Shown here in pieces: positions 44,323 through 53,048 of a DNA stretch of 64,000 nucleotides; the first letter of the stretch is position 1; each line of letters begins with the position of its first letter. The DNA comes from Parageobacillus sp. KH3-4. GTDB lineage: Bacteria > Bacillota > Bacilli > Bacillales > Anoxybacillaceae. The notes beneath the pieces are model-generated. The model was given only the letters and a program-made list of their open reading frames with translations. It was not told the origin of the DNA and made no database searches. The translations under genes were made by a program, and so were the position numbers. The stretch is taken from assembly GCF_022846435.1 (NCBI RefSeq), contig NZ_AP025627.1, forward strand, positions 3,320,001-3,384,000, given 5' to 3'.

Positions 44323-45115
44323 AAAGCAATGGAGGCAAATTCATTTTTTCGGCCATCAGATCATCAAGGCTTTTAAACGTGTAGCCTTGCTTGCGCAAAT
44401 CGTCGATCACTTTTGCCAGCGCCTCCGCATTATCTTTCGAGACAGTATGAAGCAATAAAACCGCGCCCGGATGAATTTGTTTCATAATGTTATCGTATGC
44501 ATACTTCCATCCTTTTTGCTTGTTCGTCTGCCAATCCACAAACGCAAGCGACCAAAACACGTGGTAATAACCAAGCTCATGGGCGATCGCCATCGTCCGT
44601 TCGCTGAAAATGCCGCGTGGCGGGCGAAGATACATCATTCCTTTCTGCCCCGTCAATTCTTCCGTTTTTTTCCGAACCGATTCCAGCTCCTCCCGCAGCC
44701 GTTCATCGCTCACTTGCGTTAAATCAGGGTGATGCCACGAGTGATTGCCGACAATATGTCCTTCTTTTACCATTCGCTTCACTAAATCAGGAGCGGTGTT
44801 TAAATAGTGCCCTGTTACAAAAAAGGTCGCCGGCACTCGTTTTTCTTTTAAAACATCTAAAATTTTCGCTGTATAGCCGTTTTCGTAGCCGTTATCAAAC
44901 GTTAAATAAATTTCTTTTTTATTTGGATTTCCTAAATAAAACGCATCATATTTAGCAAGCAGTTGATCCAACTCCTTGCCCGCGGAAGGCGGCTCGTGGT
45001 TCTCGCTCCGTTTAAACCCCCAATGAATCGCTTTATTGCTTGCGGCTTCCGCGGAAACAGGAACAAACGATAAAATGACGGCACATAAAAACAACCATAT
45101 CGTCGCGTTTTTCAC
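44312..45115 (-). CDS. pdaA: Polysaccharide deacetylase PdaA (muramic delta-lactam formation)
   Basis: This 267-residue protein has a signal peptide (first 24 residues, ending VSAEA). The NodB domain has TFDNGYENG (metal/catalytic Asp, about 67-75), NHSWHHPD (H-x3-H zinc site, about 119-126) and RPPRGIF. PdaA deacetylates N-acetylmuramic acid to make spore-cortex delta-lactam, needed for germination, which fits a spore former. The B. subtilis equivalent is yfjS/pdaA. Confidence 0.92.
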   Translation of the reverse strand: MKNATIWLFLCAVILSFVPVSAEAASNKAIHWGFKRSENHEPPSAGKELDQLLAKYDAFYLGNPNKKEIYLTFDNGYENGYTAKILDVLKEKRVPATFFVTGHYLNTAPDLVKRMVKEGHIVGNHSWHHPDLTQVSDERLREELESVRKKTEELTGQKGMMYLRPPRGIFSERTMAIAHELGYYHVFWSLAFVDWQTNKQKGWKYAYDNIMKQIHPGAVLLLHTVSKDNAEALAKVIDDLRKQGYTFKSLDDLMAEKMNLPPLLFTP

Positions 45116-45191
45116 CGATTTTTCCTCCTTGTCGTGCTGCTAACCATTAGTTTTTTCCATCGCTTCCGCTTTAACCGCGCCATTTTTTTCA

Positions 45192-45226
45192 TAAAAAATC
45201 ACCGCCAGCATTAAGCTGACGGTGAT
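45192..45226 (-). terminator. Fumarase gene terminator
   Basis: The 12-bp stem 45198-45209/45215-45226 with loop ATTAA is followed on the minus strand by TTTTTTATG. It lies 40 bases after the fumarase stop. Confidence 0.85.
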
Positions 45227-45266
45227 GGTGCAAGCGTTTCTCAATATCTTCGTGGATGGCGAACTC

Positions 45267-46820
45267 TTATTTGAAAACCGGTTCTTTGAATTGAGCGAGT
45301 TTCTCTAACGACGATTTCTCGACATCTTCATGCAAGCTGTTGCCGTGAGCGTCCATTGTGACGACGGCGGTGAAGTTTTCGACGCGCAAATGCCACATCG
45401 CTTCCGGAATTCCGAACTCCAACAAATCAACGCCTTCTACCGATTTAATACAGTCCGCATAATATTGCGCCGCGCCGCCGATCGCGTTCAAGTAGACGCC
45501 GCCATGTTCTTTTAGGGCTTGCAGCGTTTTTGCGCCCATGCCGCCTTTGCCGATGACCGCGCGGACGCCGAATTTTTTCATAATGTCGCCTTGATACGGC
45601 TCCTCGCGAATGCTTGTCGTCGGGCCAGCCGCTTTCACTTGCCAATTGCCGTTCTCATCTTTCAGCATGACTGGGCCGCAGTGGTAAATAATTTGTCCGT
45701 TCAGATCAACAGGCGCATCGTGATCCATTAAATACTTATGGATCGCATCGCGGCCGGTATAAATGACCCCGTTAATGCGCACAACGTCGCCGACTTTCAA
45801 CTGGCGAATCTGTTCTTCTGTAATCGGAGGCTCCAATACAACTTCACGGGTTTCGCCAAGCTGAGCAGCCGCCGATGTTTCGGCTTTCTCCAATTCTTTG
45901 TCAAAATCGACGTCTTCGCCTTCCTGATAGAGCCATTCCGTGATTTCGCCTGTTTCTGGGTCAATTTTTACGCCAAGGCGGCGGAACGCCCAGCAGTTAT
46001 AAGCGACGGATACGAAGAAGCTTGCCGGGATGCGGTGCATCGCTCCAATTTTACAGCCTAACAGCGTCGATTCGCCGCCAAATCCCATCGTGCCGATGCC
46101 AAGTTTATTGGCGTTTTCCATAATGTATTCTTCTAGGCGACGAAGATCTTCGTTTGGATTGACATCGTCGACGGAACGGAAAAGCTGGTCTTTCGCCAGT
46201 TCATAGCCGGAAGCGCGGTCCCCGCCGATGCCGACGCCGATAAATCCGGCGCTACACCCTTGCCCCTGCGCTTGGTATACCGCATGCAAAATACATTTGC
46301 GGATGCCATCTAAGTCGCGCCCAGCGCGGCCAAGCCCTTCCAGTTCACACGGCAAACTGTATTGAATGTTTTTGTTTTCACAGCCGCCACCTTTTAAAAT
46401 AAGACGCACATCAATGTAATCGTTTTCCCATTGTTCAAATTTAATAACGGGAACACCAACGCCAAGATTGTCGCCGCTATTTTTTCCTGTTAACGAATCA
46501 ACGGAGTTCGGTCGAAGCTTCCCGTCTTTTGTCGCCTGAACGATCGCAGCATGAATCGCTTCTTTCATTTTTATTTGATTGGCGCCGACCGGCACTTTAA
46601 TTTTGAACGTCGGCAATCCAGTGTCTTGGCAAATCGGCGATACGTTTTCTTCCGCCATTTTTATGTTGCCGGCAATCGTCGTCAGTGCCATCGCCGCCCG
46701 CGTTCCTGCGTTTTCCCGCGCTTTTGCGCGAGCGATCGCCCGACGCACGTCTTTTGGCAGTTTCGTGGAAGTCTCCACGATAAGTTCATACATGCTTTGT
46801 TGGAATTTTTCCATGTTCAA
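45267..46820 (-). CDS. fumA: Class I fumarate hydratase (iron-sulfur)
   Basis: This single-chain 4Fe-4S fumarase of about 515 residues converts fumarate and malate in the TCA cycle. Cluster cysteines are in SPICQDTGLPTF, GGGCENKN and the GGESTLLGCK region. The C-terminal beta domain has GRDAIHKYL and GGAAQYYADCI. The start is TTG 46820 or ATG 46814; GGGG is better spaced for TTG. Many Bacillus use class II citG, so the oxygen-sensitive type here is notable but common in Geobacillus. Confidence 0.92.
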   Translation of the reverse strand: MNMEKFQQSMYELIVETSTKLPKDVRRAIARAKARENAGTRAAMALTTIAGNIKMAEENVSPICQDTGLPTFKIKVPVGANQIKMKEAIHAAIVQATKDGKLRPNSVDSLTGKNSGDNLGVGVPVIKFEQWENDYIDVRLILKGGGCENKNIQYSLPCELEGLGRAGRDLDGIRKCILHAVYQAQGQGCSAGFIGVGIGGDRASGYELAKDQLFRSVDDVNPNEDLRRLEEYIMENANKLGIGTMGFGGESTLLGCKIGAMHRIPASFFVSVAYNCWAFRRLGVKIDPETGEITEWLYQEGEDVDFDKELEKAETSAAAQLGETREVVLEPPITEEQIRQLKVGDVVRINGVIYTGRDAIHKYLMDHDAPVDLNGQIIYHCGPVMLKDENGNWQVKAAGPTTSIREEPYQGDIMKKFGVRAVIGKGGMGAKTLQALKEHGGVYLNAIGGAAQYYADCIKSVEGVDLLEFGIPEAMWHLRVENFTAVVTMDAHGNSLHEDVEKSSLEKLAQFKEPVFK

Positions 46821-47210
46821 CGTTCAACGCCCCTTCCCCTTTGCTCGTCCTATGTATTACTATTTTGAATTCTCTTCCTATTCATTATAACGTTTTTCCA
46901 CCTTTGTGTAAAATTGAACACCTTTGCTTGCTTTGCAGAAAAAGAAGCTTTCCTGTTTACTTGCCTCATCCGATTTGTCACTCCTTTCAGAAAATGGCGT
47001 CCTCGCCCGATCTTCGTGCACAAACAATCATGAAAACGCAGCCCTAACCTGCCGCGCAGCGATAGGAATGCGATTATCCGTTATGCATATAGTCAAAGCA
47101 ATTGACAATTGCAACATTCGTTTTTCATAATAAACGATGACTGCATCAAAGATATTTCAAACGTGTCCGAAATATTGTTAGTTTAGCTTACCAGAAAAGA
47201 GGAGAATCAT
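46821..47210. other. Divergent promoter region fumA / yfkAB
   Basis: This 390-base gap between divergent genes has no gene or RNA that I can support. A GAGGAGA ribosome site precedes yfkAB. TTGACAATTG (about 47100) is the best -35-like element for yfkAB. Confidence 0.4.
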
Positions 47211-48335
47211 ATGGATTCATTTACACTTCGACCTATTACACCGTCGTTTGATCCATGGGAAGCGTATCTTGATATAGAAGAATACGGAAAATTGCAATTG
47301 ACAAACATCGAATTTACGACGACAACATTATGCAATATGCGCTGTGAGCATTGCGCCGTCGGTTATATGTTGCAAACAAAAGACCCGGAAGCGCTGCCGC
47401 TTGATTTGTTAATCAAGAGGCTGGAAGAAATCCCGCATTTGCGTTCGCTGAGCATTACCGGCGGTGAGCCGATGTTGTCGTTGAAATCGGTAAACAACTA
47501 TGTCGTTCCGTTGCTGAAGTATGCCCATGAGCGGGGGGTACGGACGCAGTTAAACTCGAATTTGACGCTAGAGCTAGACCGTTACGAAAAGGTAATTCCG
47601 TATTTGGATGTGCTGCATATTTCACATAACTGGGGAACGATCGATGACTTTGTCGAGGGCGGATTTGCGATGATGGAGCGCAAACCTAGCGTCGCGCAGC
47701 GCGAAAAATATTTCGAACGAATGATCGAAAACGCGAAAACTTTGGCAAAAGCGGGAGTCATCGTCTCCGCAGAAACGATGCTAAACAAACGGACAGTTCC
47801 GCACTTAGAAAAAATTCACCGCCAAGTCGTCGACGAAATGCATTGCAAACGTCATGAAGTGCATCCGATGTACCCTAGTGATTTCGCGAGCGCGCTCGAA
47901 ACGTTGAGCTTGGACGAATTGCGGCAGGCAATCCATCATCTTCTTGATATTCGCGACGAAAATGTTTGGATGTTGTTTGGGACGCTTCCGTTTTATCCGT
48001 GCAGCGATAACGAAGAAGATTTAGCGCTGCTGAAACGGCTTTATTCCAGCAAAAACGTAACCGTCCGCAACGATCCAGACGGACGTTCCCGCTTAAACGT
48101 CAATATTTTTACAGGAGATATTATCGTGACGGACTTCGGTGATGAGCCGGCGCTCGGAAACATCCGGCATGATACGCTGTTAGAAGCATATGAAAGATGG
48201 TTAAACTCCCCGCTCGCGAAACAGCTCAACTGTCATTGTCCGTCTGTTCAATGTCTTGGGCCGAACGTACTTGTGAAAAACGCCTACTATTCTGATGTTG
48301 ATTTTACGAAACGAAAAGCGCGAATCAAAAAATAA
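47211..48335 (+). CDS. yfkAB: Radical SAM protein YfkAB
   Basis: This 374-residue radical SAM enzyme has cluster motif C-NMR-C-EH-C (about 42-49), then SITGGEPMLS (GGE motif) and a C-terminal cysteine patch (NCHCPSVQCLG) that may hold a second cluster. It is the YfkA/YfkB protein of spore formers, with unknown substrate. It is a single intact gene here. The stop lies within the dispersed repeat that follows. Confidence 0.88.
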   Translation: MDSFTLRPITPSFDPWEAYLDIEEYGKLQLTNIEFTTTTLCNMRCEHCAVGYMLQTKDPEALPLDLLIKRLEEIPHLRSLSITGGEPMLSLKSVNNYVVPLLKYAHERGVRTQLNSNLTLELDRYEKVIPYLDVLHISHNWGTIDDFVEGGFAMMERKPSVAQREKYFERMIENAKTLAKAGVIVSAETMLNKRTVPHLEKIHRQVVDEMHCKRHEVHPMYPSDFASALETLSLDELRQAIHHLLDIRDENVWMLFGTLPFYPCSDNEEDLALLKRLYSSKNVTVRNDPDGRSRLNVNIFTGDIIVTDFGDEPALGNIRHDTLLEAYERWLNSPLAKQLNCHCPSVQCLGPNVLVKNAYYSDVDFTKRKARIKK

Positions 48336-48454
48336 AAAGAGGCTGGCTCAAAAGATTGTTTGCCCACAAACGGAATGCTTTTTATTGTTCCGATAACGCA
48401 TATATGGCAGCACAGAAGAAGGGTGTCCCAAAAGCGATGGGGACACCCTCTTTT
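48331..48454. repeat. Dispersed repeat, copy B, with terminator hairpin
   Basis: Homologous to 36279-36406. It ends in GGGTGTCCC...GGGACACCC followed by TCTTTT. It sits exactly between the stops of convergent yfkAB and yfkD and overlaps both by a few bases, acting as a shared terminator. Confidence 0.75.
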
Positions 48455-49241
48455 ATCGCGGTTGTTCGCTTGTGACGTATGAAAAATATAGACGGTCTTG
48501 CACAGGAATCCACGCGCCAATCCCCCGCGTTGTGACGTTTTTCACGACAATTTTCTTTTTATTCCCTTTCAGGACAACATACACTTCTCCATAGGTGACT
48601 TTTCCTTTTTCATTCACGGCTGGCGCATAAGCGTACAAATAGCCGAGCTTTTTCGCAGGCACTGCATATGGACGATCTTTTTTCGTCCCAATCCCAACCA
48701 CCGTGCTGAACGCTAACGGTAAATTCGTTTTTTTCATTGCCGCATTCAGCATCATTTTTTGTACCGCTTCTTCATTTGGAATTTGCGCTGTTAAACCGCC
48801 GCGCACATGTTTTTGCATTTCTTGTCTGTAATATAGTTTTTGTGGAGCATTGCCGCCGCGATTATCAAGAAAGTTTGTATTGATTTTTTGATATTCCCAA
48901 TTCGTTGACGTTTCTAGCGATTGATAATGAAGCGGCCATTGCCCTAAGTAAATCGTCGCCCGATATCCAATGGCAAACGGCGTGCTTGAAACGGAAGATT
49001 CGTTAAGAAGCCGAATCAGTTCTGGATTCTCAATTTTTACGTTTGCCGAATTTAAGAGCTGTTTCGTAAATTTGCTTGGTTCCAAATGCGGCAAATCTTG
49101 CGTCGGGTTTGGGTACGTATTTTCTTTCGCAATATCCACTACCGAGTTCGGTCCAACTTGTCTAGAAGAAGCATCAGCGGTGAAAGTAGTAGCATACATC
49201 ATAAACATGCCAATAAAAAGACAGATACTCCATTTTTTCAT
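48453..49241 (-). CDS. yfkD: YfkD-family exported protein
   Basis: This 262-residue protein starts at ATG 49241 (MKKWSICLFIGMF), nine bases after GGAG. The signal peptide ends near TADA. The rest is beta-rich, secreted or membrane-anchored. It is conserved in Bacillus as YfkD, function unknown. Confidence 0.85.
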   Translation of the reverse strand: MKKWSICLFIGMFMMYATTFTADASSRQVGPNSVVDIAKENTYPNPTQDLPHLEPSKFTKQLLNSANVKIENPELIRLLNESSVSSTPFAIGYRATIYLGQWPLHYQSLETSTNWEYQKINTNFLDNRGGNAPQKLYYRQEMQKHVRGGLTAQIPNEEAVQKMMLNAAMKKTNLPLAFSTVVGIGTKKDRPYAVPAKKLGYLYAYAPAVNEKGKVTYGEVYVVLKGNKKKIVVKNVTTRGIGAWIPVQDRLYFSYVTSEQPR

Positions 49242-49327
49242 TAACATTCGCTCCTTTCCATTGCTACTTTCACCATTATTTTCTTTCAAAAAAATACCGT
49301 TTATCCGTATCGAAAAAAATTTATGAC

Positions 49328-49357
49328 AAAAGGCTCCACCGCTTGGCAGAGCCTTTT
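49328..49357. terminator. Bidirectional terminator after chaA
   Basis: AAAAGGCTC (49328-49336) pairs with GAGCCTTTT (49349-49357), giving T-runs on both strands. It is five bases beyond the chaA stop. Confidence 0.85.
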
Positions 49358-49361
49358 TCGA

Positions 49362-50414
49362 TCAAAGCAAATAAAAGCCAATTCCCATAATCGTATAAGC
49401 GGCGAGCAATGTCGCCCCTTCAAACCAATTCGTATCCCCGTCATTGGAAATAACGATCGTCAAAAGTACAGATGTCGCCATCGCGATCAATTCCGGCATC
49501 GAAAAAACAAGCGGCATCTTTTCTGGAAAGAGCAAAGAAACTAGGACAAGCACAGGCGCAACAAACATAGCGATTTGTAACGTTGAACCGATCGCGATTT
49601 CGACGGCAACATTCATTTTGTTTTTGTATGCCATAATCACAGCCGAAGCGTGCTCTGCTGCGTTTCCAACGATGGCGACAATGATAATCCCGATAAACAA
49701 TTCGCTCCATCCAAATGATTCTGCCACCGTTTCAAACGTATGGACAAGTCTCTCGGATATGTAGGCAACGGCGAGGGTCGCCAGCGCCAAAATCAAAATC
49801 GATTTTCCTTTCGTCCATTCTGGCTTTTCGTGTTCTTCCACGACATCCGATTTTTGCTGATATACACCGCGATGGGTGACAAGCTTAAAGTATAACGCTG
49901 CCAAATATAAAACAATCATAATAATCGAAATGCCGACGCTAAGCGATAGCTTTTCTTGACTCGACATATTCATTGTAAACACTTCAGGAATCACAAATGC
50001 CACTAAAATCGCAAACGTAAGCAATCCTGCGTTATGGCGGGCATCATATACATTGAATTCTTGCCGTTTATATTTAAGGCCGCCAACAAAAAACGATAAG
50101 CCAGCCACTAACAATAAGTTGCCAAGCACCGAACCGGTAAGTGAGGCGAGCACGACTTCCACAAGCCCTGCTTTTAAAGCAAAAATGGAAATAATGAGCT
50201 CTACCGCGTTGCCGAACGTAGCATTGAGCAATCCCCCTATACGAGGGCCGGCTACAATCGCCAAACTTTCCGTAGCGCGCCCCATATAGCTTGCTAAAGC
50301 AATAATCGTTAAACAATAGACGGCAAACATCAAGACGGCGGGCCAATGAAGAAAACTGCCGATTACCGATAATGGAACTCCGATCGATACCATCCACGCA
50401 AATACTTTATTCAT
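49362..50414 (-). CDS. chaA: Ca2+/H+ antiporter (CAX family, YfkE/ChaA)
   Basis: This 350-residue integral membrane protein has about 11 helices. The two inverted alpha-repeats carry GNAVELIISIFALKAG (about 68-83) and GNAAEHASAVIMAYKNKMN (about 250-268), with the conserved Glu residues of CAX exchangers. An acidic loop (DVVEEHEKPEW) separates the halves. It exports Ca2+ in exchange for protons, and the B. subtilis homologue is YfkE. The composite transposon inserted 53 bp upstream of its start and may have replaced its promoter. Confidence 0.92.
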   Translation of the reverse strand: MNKVFAWMVSIGVPLSVIGSFLHWPAVLMFAVYCLTIIALASYMGRATESLAIVAGPRIGGLLNATFGNAVELIISIFALKAGLVEVVLASLTGSVLGNLLLVAGLSFFVGGLKYKRQEFNVYDARHNAGLLTFAILVAFVIPEVFTMNMSSQEKLSLSVGISIIMIVLYLAALYFKLVTHRGVYQQKSDVVEEHEKPEWTKGKSILILALATLAVAYISERLVHTFETVAESFGWSELFIGIIIVAIVGNAAEHASAVIMAYKNKMNVAVEIAIGSTLQIAMFVAPVLVLVSLLFPEKMPLVFSMPELIAMATSVLLTIVISNDGDTNWFEGATLLAAYTIMGIGFYLL

Positions 50415-50508
50415 CGTGATGACTCCACCTTTCCAACATATAAAAAATCCTTTTACACTATTTTATACCCGTGGTGCTAGATAAAATCAGACAAGCATAA
50501 AAGTAGCC

Positions 50509-50587
50509 CTTGCATGAGGATCTCCTTAAAATGAAAGTGCGACCAAACACCAAAAGGAGAGTTCCCATGCAAGAGCACTTTCATTTT
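50509..50587 (+). promoter_or_regulatory. Alternative-hairpin transposase leader, copy 1
   Basis: Same arrangement as in copy 2 (55256-55334), displaced by 4747 bases. Two overlapping inverted repeats cover the ribosome site and start codon. Confidence 0.6.
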
Positions 50588-51381
50588 ACAACAGATAGAG
50601 CCAAACTTCAAAAACAATATGCATCGATTTTGTATTTTGTATCAGCTCAACTATCGAGTATCCAGATTCATCTTCAACGTCGAAATCTTCATTGGTTGAA
50701 ACAGAAGCACGAGGTCATCATTGCCGTCCATGTCCTTGGAAAGTTGCTGGGCTTTACTTCCGAACGGGCTTGACACCGGTTTGTGATCGGGAATTTGTTT
50801 TCCAAGGACTTGTTCCCTGAACGTTCTCGATACAACCGTCGTTGCCGGGCGCTTGGCTTTGCGATCAAGTGGATGCGGCACCAGCTGGCCAAACGCGGGC
50901 AGCACCATGCGTATGCGGTCGTGGACAGCTTGCCGATCGAGCTGTGTCATTCAGCCCGAATGCATCGCGCCAAACGGTTTCGTGGAATCGCCGATATTGG
51001 CTATTGTGCTTCGAAAAAGATCGCTTTCTATGGGTTGAAACTTCATCTGCAGGTCACCGACCAAGGGCTTCCGATGGGATATGTCGTCACCGAAGCGTCT
51101 TGTCACGACCGGGTGGCCGCTGAAACCGTCATGACGCAAATTCCACATCCATATAATCTGGGTGACAAAGGGTACATCAGCCAAAAACTGCAAAAGAAGC
51201 TGTACGAAGAGCATCGAATTGCTTTTTGGACACCCGTTCGAAAAAACAGCGAATTCGCCAATCTGATGCATGGAAACAGGGGATGAAACGAAAACGCAAA
51301 GTGATTGAAACCGTGTTTTCGATTTTAGTCGATTCACATCGGATCACCGAGATTCGGAGCGAACTCGGTTTCTGGATTTGA
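50567..51381 (+). pseudogene. IS982 transposase, inactivated
   Basis: Compared with the intact copy, TGG is changed to TGA at 50771-50773 (after codon 68). A single T is also missing near 51248, which shifts the frame after PVRKN. Both lesions disable the protein. The start is ATG 50567. Confidence 0.9.
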
Positions 51382-51545
51382 AACGGCATTGGATGCTATT
51401 TTACCGGCTTACTCGCTTGTTGTTCTTGGGCTAGTTGAGTGTTAAAACTCAACTAGCTGTTTAGTGCAAAATAAAAGTACAGAGTTCTGTAACAAAAAAG
51501 CGCAGAGCTTCATGGCATAAAAAAAGGCTTGCCAGCTCCTAAAAT

Positions 51546-51641
51546 ACCTCTACTGTTTAAGGTTGTGAAGAACAAAACAGTGGAGGTACAGAAAGGATGC
51601 TAGCAATGCCTGAAATTTCTATGAGGATGTTCAGTTTTTGA
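51546..51641 (+). mobile_element. Fragment of another IS leader (possibly IS21 istA start)
   Basis: A 13-bp imperfect stem (51546-51558 with 51575-51587) covers a GGAGG. It is followed by ATG 51597 and 14 codons beginning MLAMPEI, the opening typical of istA-type IS21 transposases, before a stop. It is a decayed or truncated piece. Confidence 0.35.
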
Positions 51642-52043
51642 TTAATTAGTCTTCCATTGTCCTTTAACTGCTACCTTTACAGGTGTAGTAAGATCATTAC
51701 TAAATTGAAGTCTATATGCTAGTCCTGGCTGTACCAAATGACCAGTGTAAATCGTATAATACTTATTATCCCCAACATTTCGTACCCAGGAGGTATTATA
51801 ACCATGGTTGCTTTGTCCTCTTACATCAACAGTGTAATCTCCTCCTACGGAATCACTATGAATATCTATTTTTGCCTCAACTCTAGTAAAATCTTCAACA
51901 TCTTGATAGTCAGTATACGCACTTCCGTTAAATGCACCGACAATTTCGCTATAGTTTTGCCATGATGTTTTAGCTTGGGCTATCCCTCCGGTAATGAGTA
52001 AACCAAAGGCTGATCCAAGAACAAGAGCTTTAATTTTCTTCAT
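51642..52043 (-). CDS. Small secreted beta-rich protein (possible bacteriocin or effector)
   Basis: This 133-residue precursor has a signal peptide MKKIKALVLGSAFGLLITGG with cleavage after AQA. The mature part is about 109 residues, without cysteine, beta-rich, with Tyr/Asn/Asp runs. I do not recognise the family. Divergent linkage to an ABC-2 transporter on a transposon resembles bacteriocin/immunity loci, but its Sec-type signal means the transporter need not be its exporter. Confidence 0.6.
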   Translation of the reverse strand: MKKIKALVLGSAFGLLITGGIAQAKTSWQNYSEIVGAFNGSAYTDYQDVEDFTRVEAKIDIHSDSVGGDYTVDVRGQSNHGYNTSWVRNVGDNKYYTIYTGHLVQPGLAYRLQFSNDLTTPVKVAVKGQWKTN

Positions 52044-52070
52044 ATGTACCTCTCCTTTATTGATATATTA

Positions 52071-52094
52071 ACCTCACACTTACTTAAGTGAGGT
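52071..52094. promoter_or_regulatory. Operator-like inverted repeat in divergent promoter
   Basis: ACCTCAC (52071-52077) and GTGAGGT (52088-52094) form a palindrome 28 bases upstream of the secreted-protein start. It could control both directions. No regulator gene is present in the element. Confidence 0.5.
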
Positions 52095-52156
52095 CAATAT
52101 TATTATAATAGTAATATTTTGTTAATTAAAGATAATTTTTGATAATTATGAATAAG

Positions 52157-52186
52157 TTGAAAAAAAAGGATTGAAAATGTTATACT
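52157..52186 (+). promoter_or_regulatory. Promoter of the ABC operon
   Basis: TTGAAA (52157-52162), an 18-base spacer and TATACT (52181-52186) lie 75 bases before the first permease. Confidence 0.6.
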
Positions 52187-52260
52187 GTTACATAGAGATT
52201 AAAGTTATATTAAGAGACTTATTATGATTTACAAATTTCAATGAGAAAGAGGTAATAATA

Positions 52261-53046
52261 ATGCTAACTACTCAACTGTGGATTGAATTCAAAAGAGCCA
52301 TTACTATAAAAAATATATTAATTTGGTTATCTATCATTACTTTAATACCATTAGTATCTTTTTATCCAATAAGGGAAGGTTACATGTTTTTCAAATCAGT
52401 AGAAGTATTTCAAGAAATGGTCGGAAGGATTATTCCATTAATTTTTCCTGTTCTTGTTATTATCATTTATTTGCCAAATTTTTTACAAGAGCAGAAAAAT
52501 AATTTTATTACATATACTCGTCCTAGAGTACCCTTAAGCATTTATATTCTCAGTAAAGGTATAATTAATGCATTTTTAACAGGTTTTATTATACTTCTGA
52601 TGATGTTTTTTTCATTTACTTTTGCTGTATTCATTGAACCTTATTATTTAAATATCATTGAGTACTCTCCGATAGTTAGAGGCAATCATTATTCCAGTGT
52701 TACATTTTCTCAACTTTTAAAGTATGGAGATTTAACTTACGGTATAGTTTATTCGTTATGGGTTGCCATAAACGCTGTAATATACTCAACTATTGCATTC
52801 TTACTAATGCTTATCATAAGACTTCCTTTTGTAGCTTTATCCGCACCATTCCTGTTTTATCATATTTTTAACTTTGTTGTAGGTGTATTTGGTATAGCAC
52901 GATTTTCACCAATAAGTACTATATTTCCATTTAACATTGAACAGCAACCTTTATGGACTGTACTGGTGCCGTTTACGTTTCTATTAATCGTTTTATGTAT
53001 TCTATATTTTATAGTAACTCGTAATAAAGAAGGCTGGATGATATAA
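52261..53046 (+). CDS. ABC-2 type permease subunit 1
   Basis: This 261-residue protein has six hydrophobic helices (about 20-38, 60-80, 105-128, 165-190, 195-215, 232-254). The N-terminal amphipathic helix (LWIEFKRAITIKNI) is typical of ABC-2 permeases for peptides or antibiotics. It is the first gene of the operon, very AT-rich. No substrate can be assigned. Confidence 0.7.
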   Translation: MLTTQLWIEFKRAITIKNILIWLSIITLIPLVSFYPIREGYMFFKSVEVFQEMVGRIIPLIFPVLVIIIYLPNFLQEQKNNFITYTRPRVPLSIYILSKGIINAFLTGFIILLMMFFSFTFAVFIEPYYLNIIEYSPIVRGNHYSSVTFSQLLKYGDLTYGIVYSLWVAINAVIYSTIAFLLMLIIRLPFVALSAPFLFYHIFNFVVGVFGIARFSPISTIFPFNIEQQPLWTVLVPFTFLLIVLCILYFIVTRNKEGWMI

Positions 53047-53048
53047 AT

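Larger units (their letters stand above)
50467..51456 (+). mobile_element. IS982-family copy 1 (inner end lost)
   Basis: Nearly identical to the copy at 55214-56214. The left inverted repeat is intact. Similarity stops at CTAG (51456), so the terminal ten bases of the right repeat are missing. Confidence 0.88.

Noticed and set aside
50510-50773. Upstream ATG (50510) as transposase start in the left IS copy
   Set aside because: The intact copy and the AAGGAGAG site place the start at the equivalent of 50567. The upstream ATG lies in the regulatory hairpin.
51642-52043. Lactococcin 972-type bacteriocin
   Set aside because: The size and nearby ABC genes invited this label, but the mature sequence lacks the short Trp/Tyr/His-rich pattern I associate with that family, and the permeases do not look like its usual partner.
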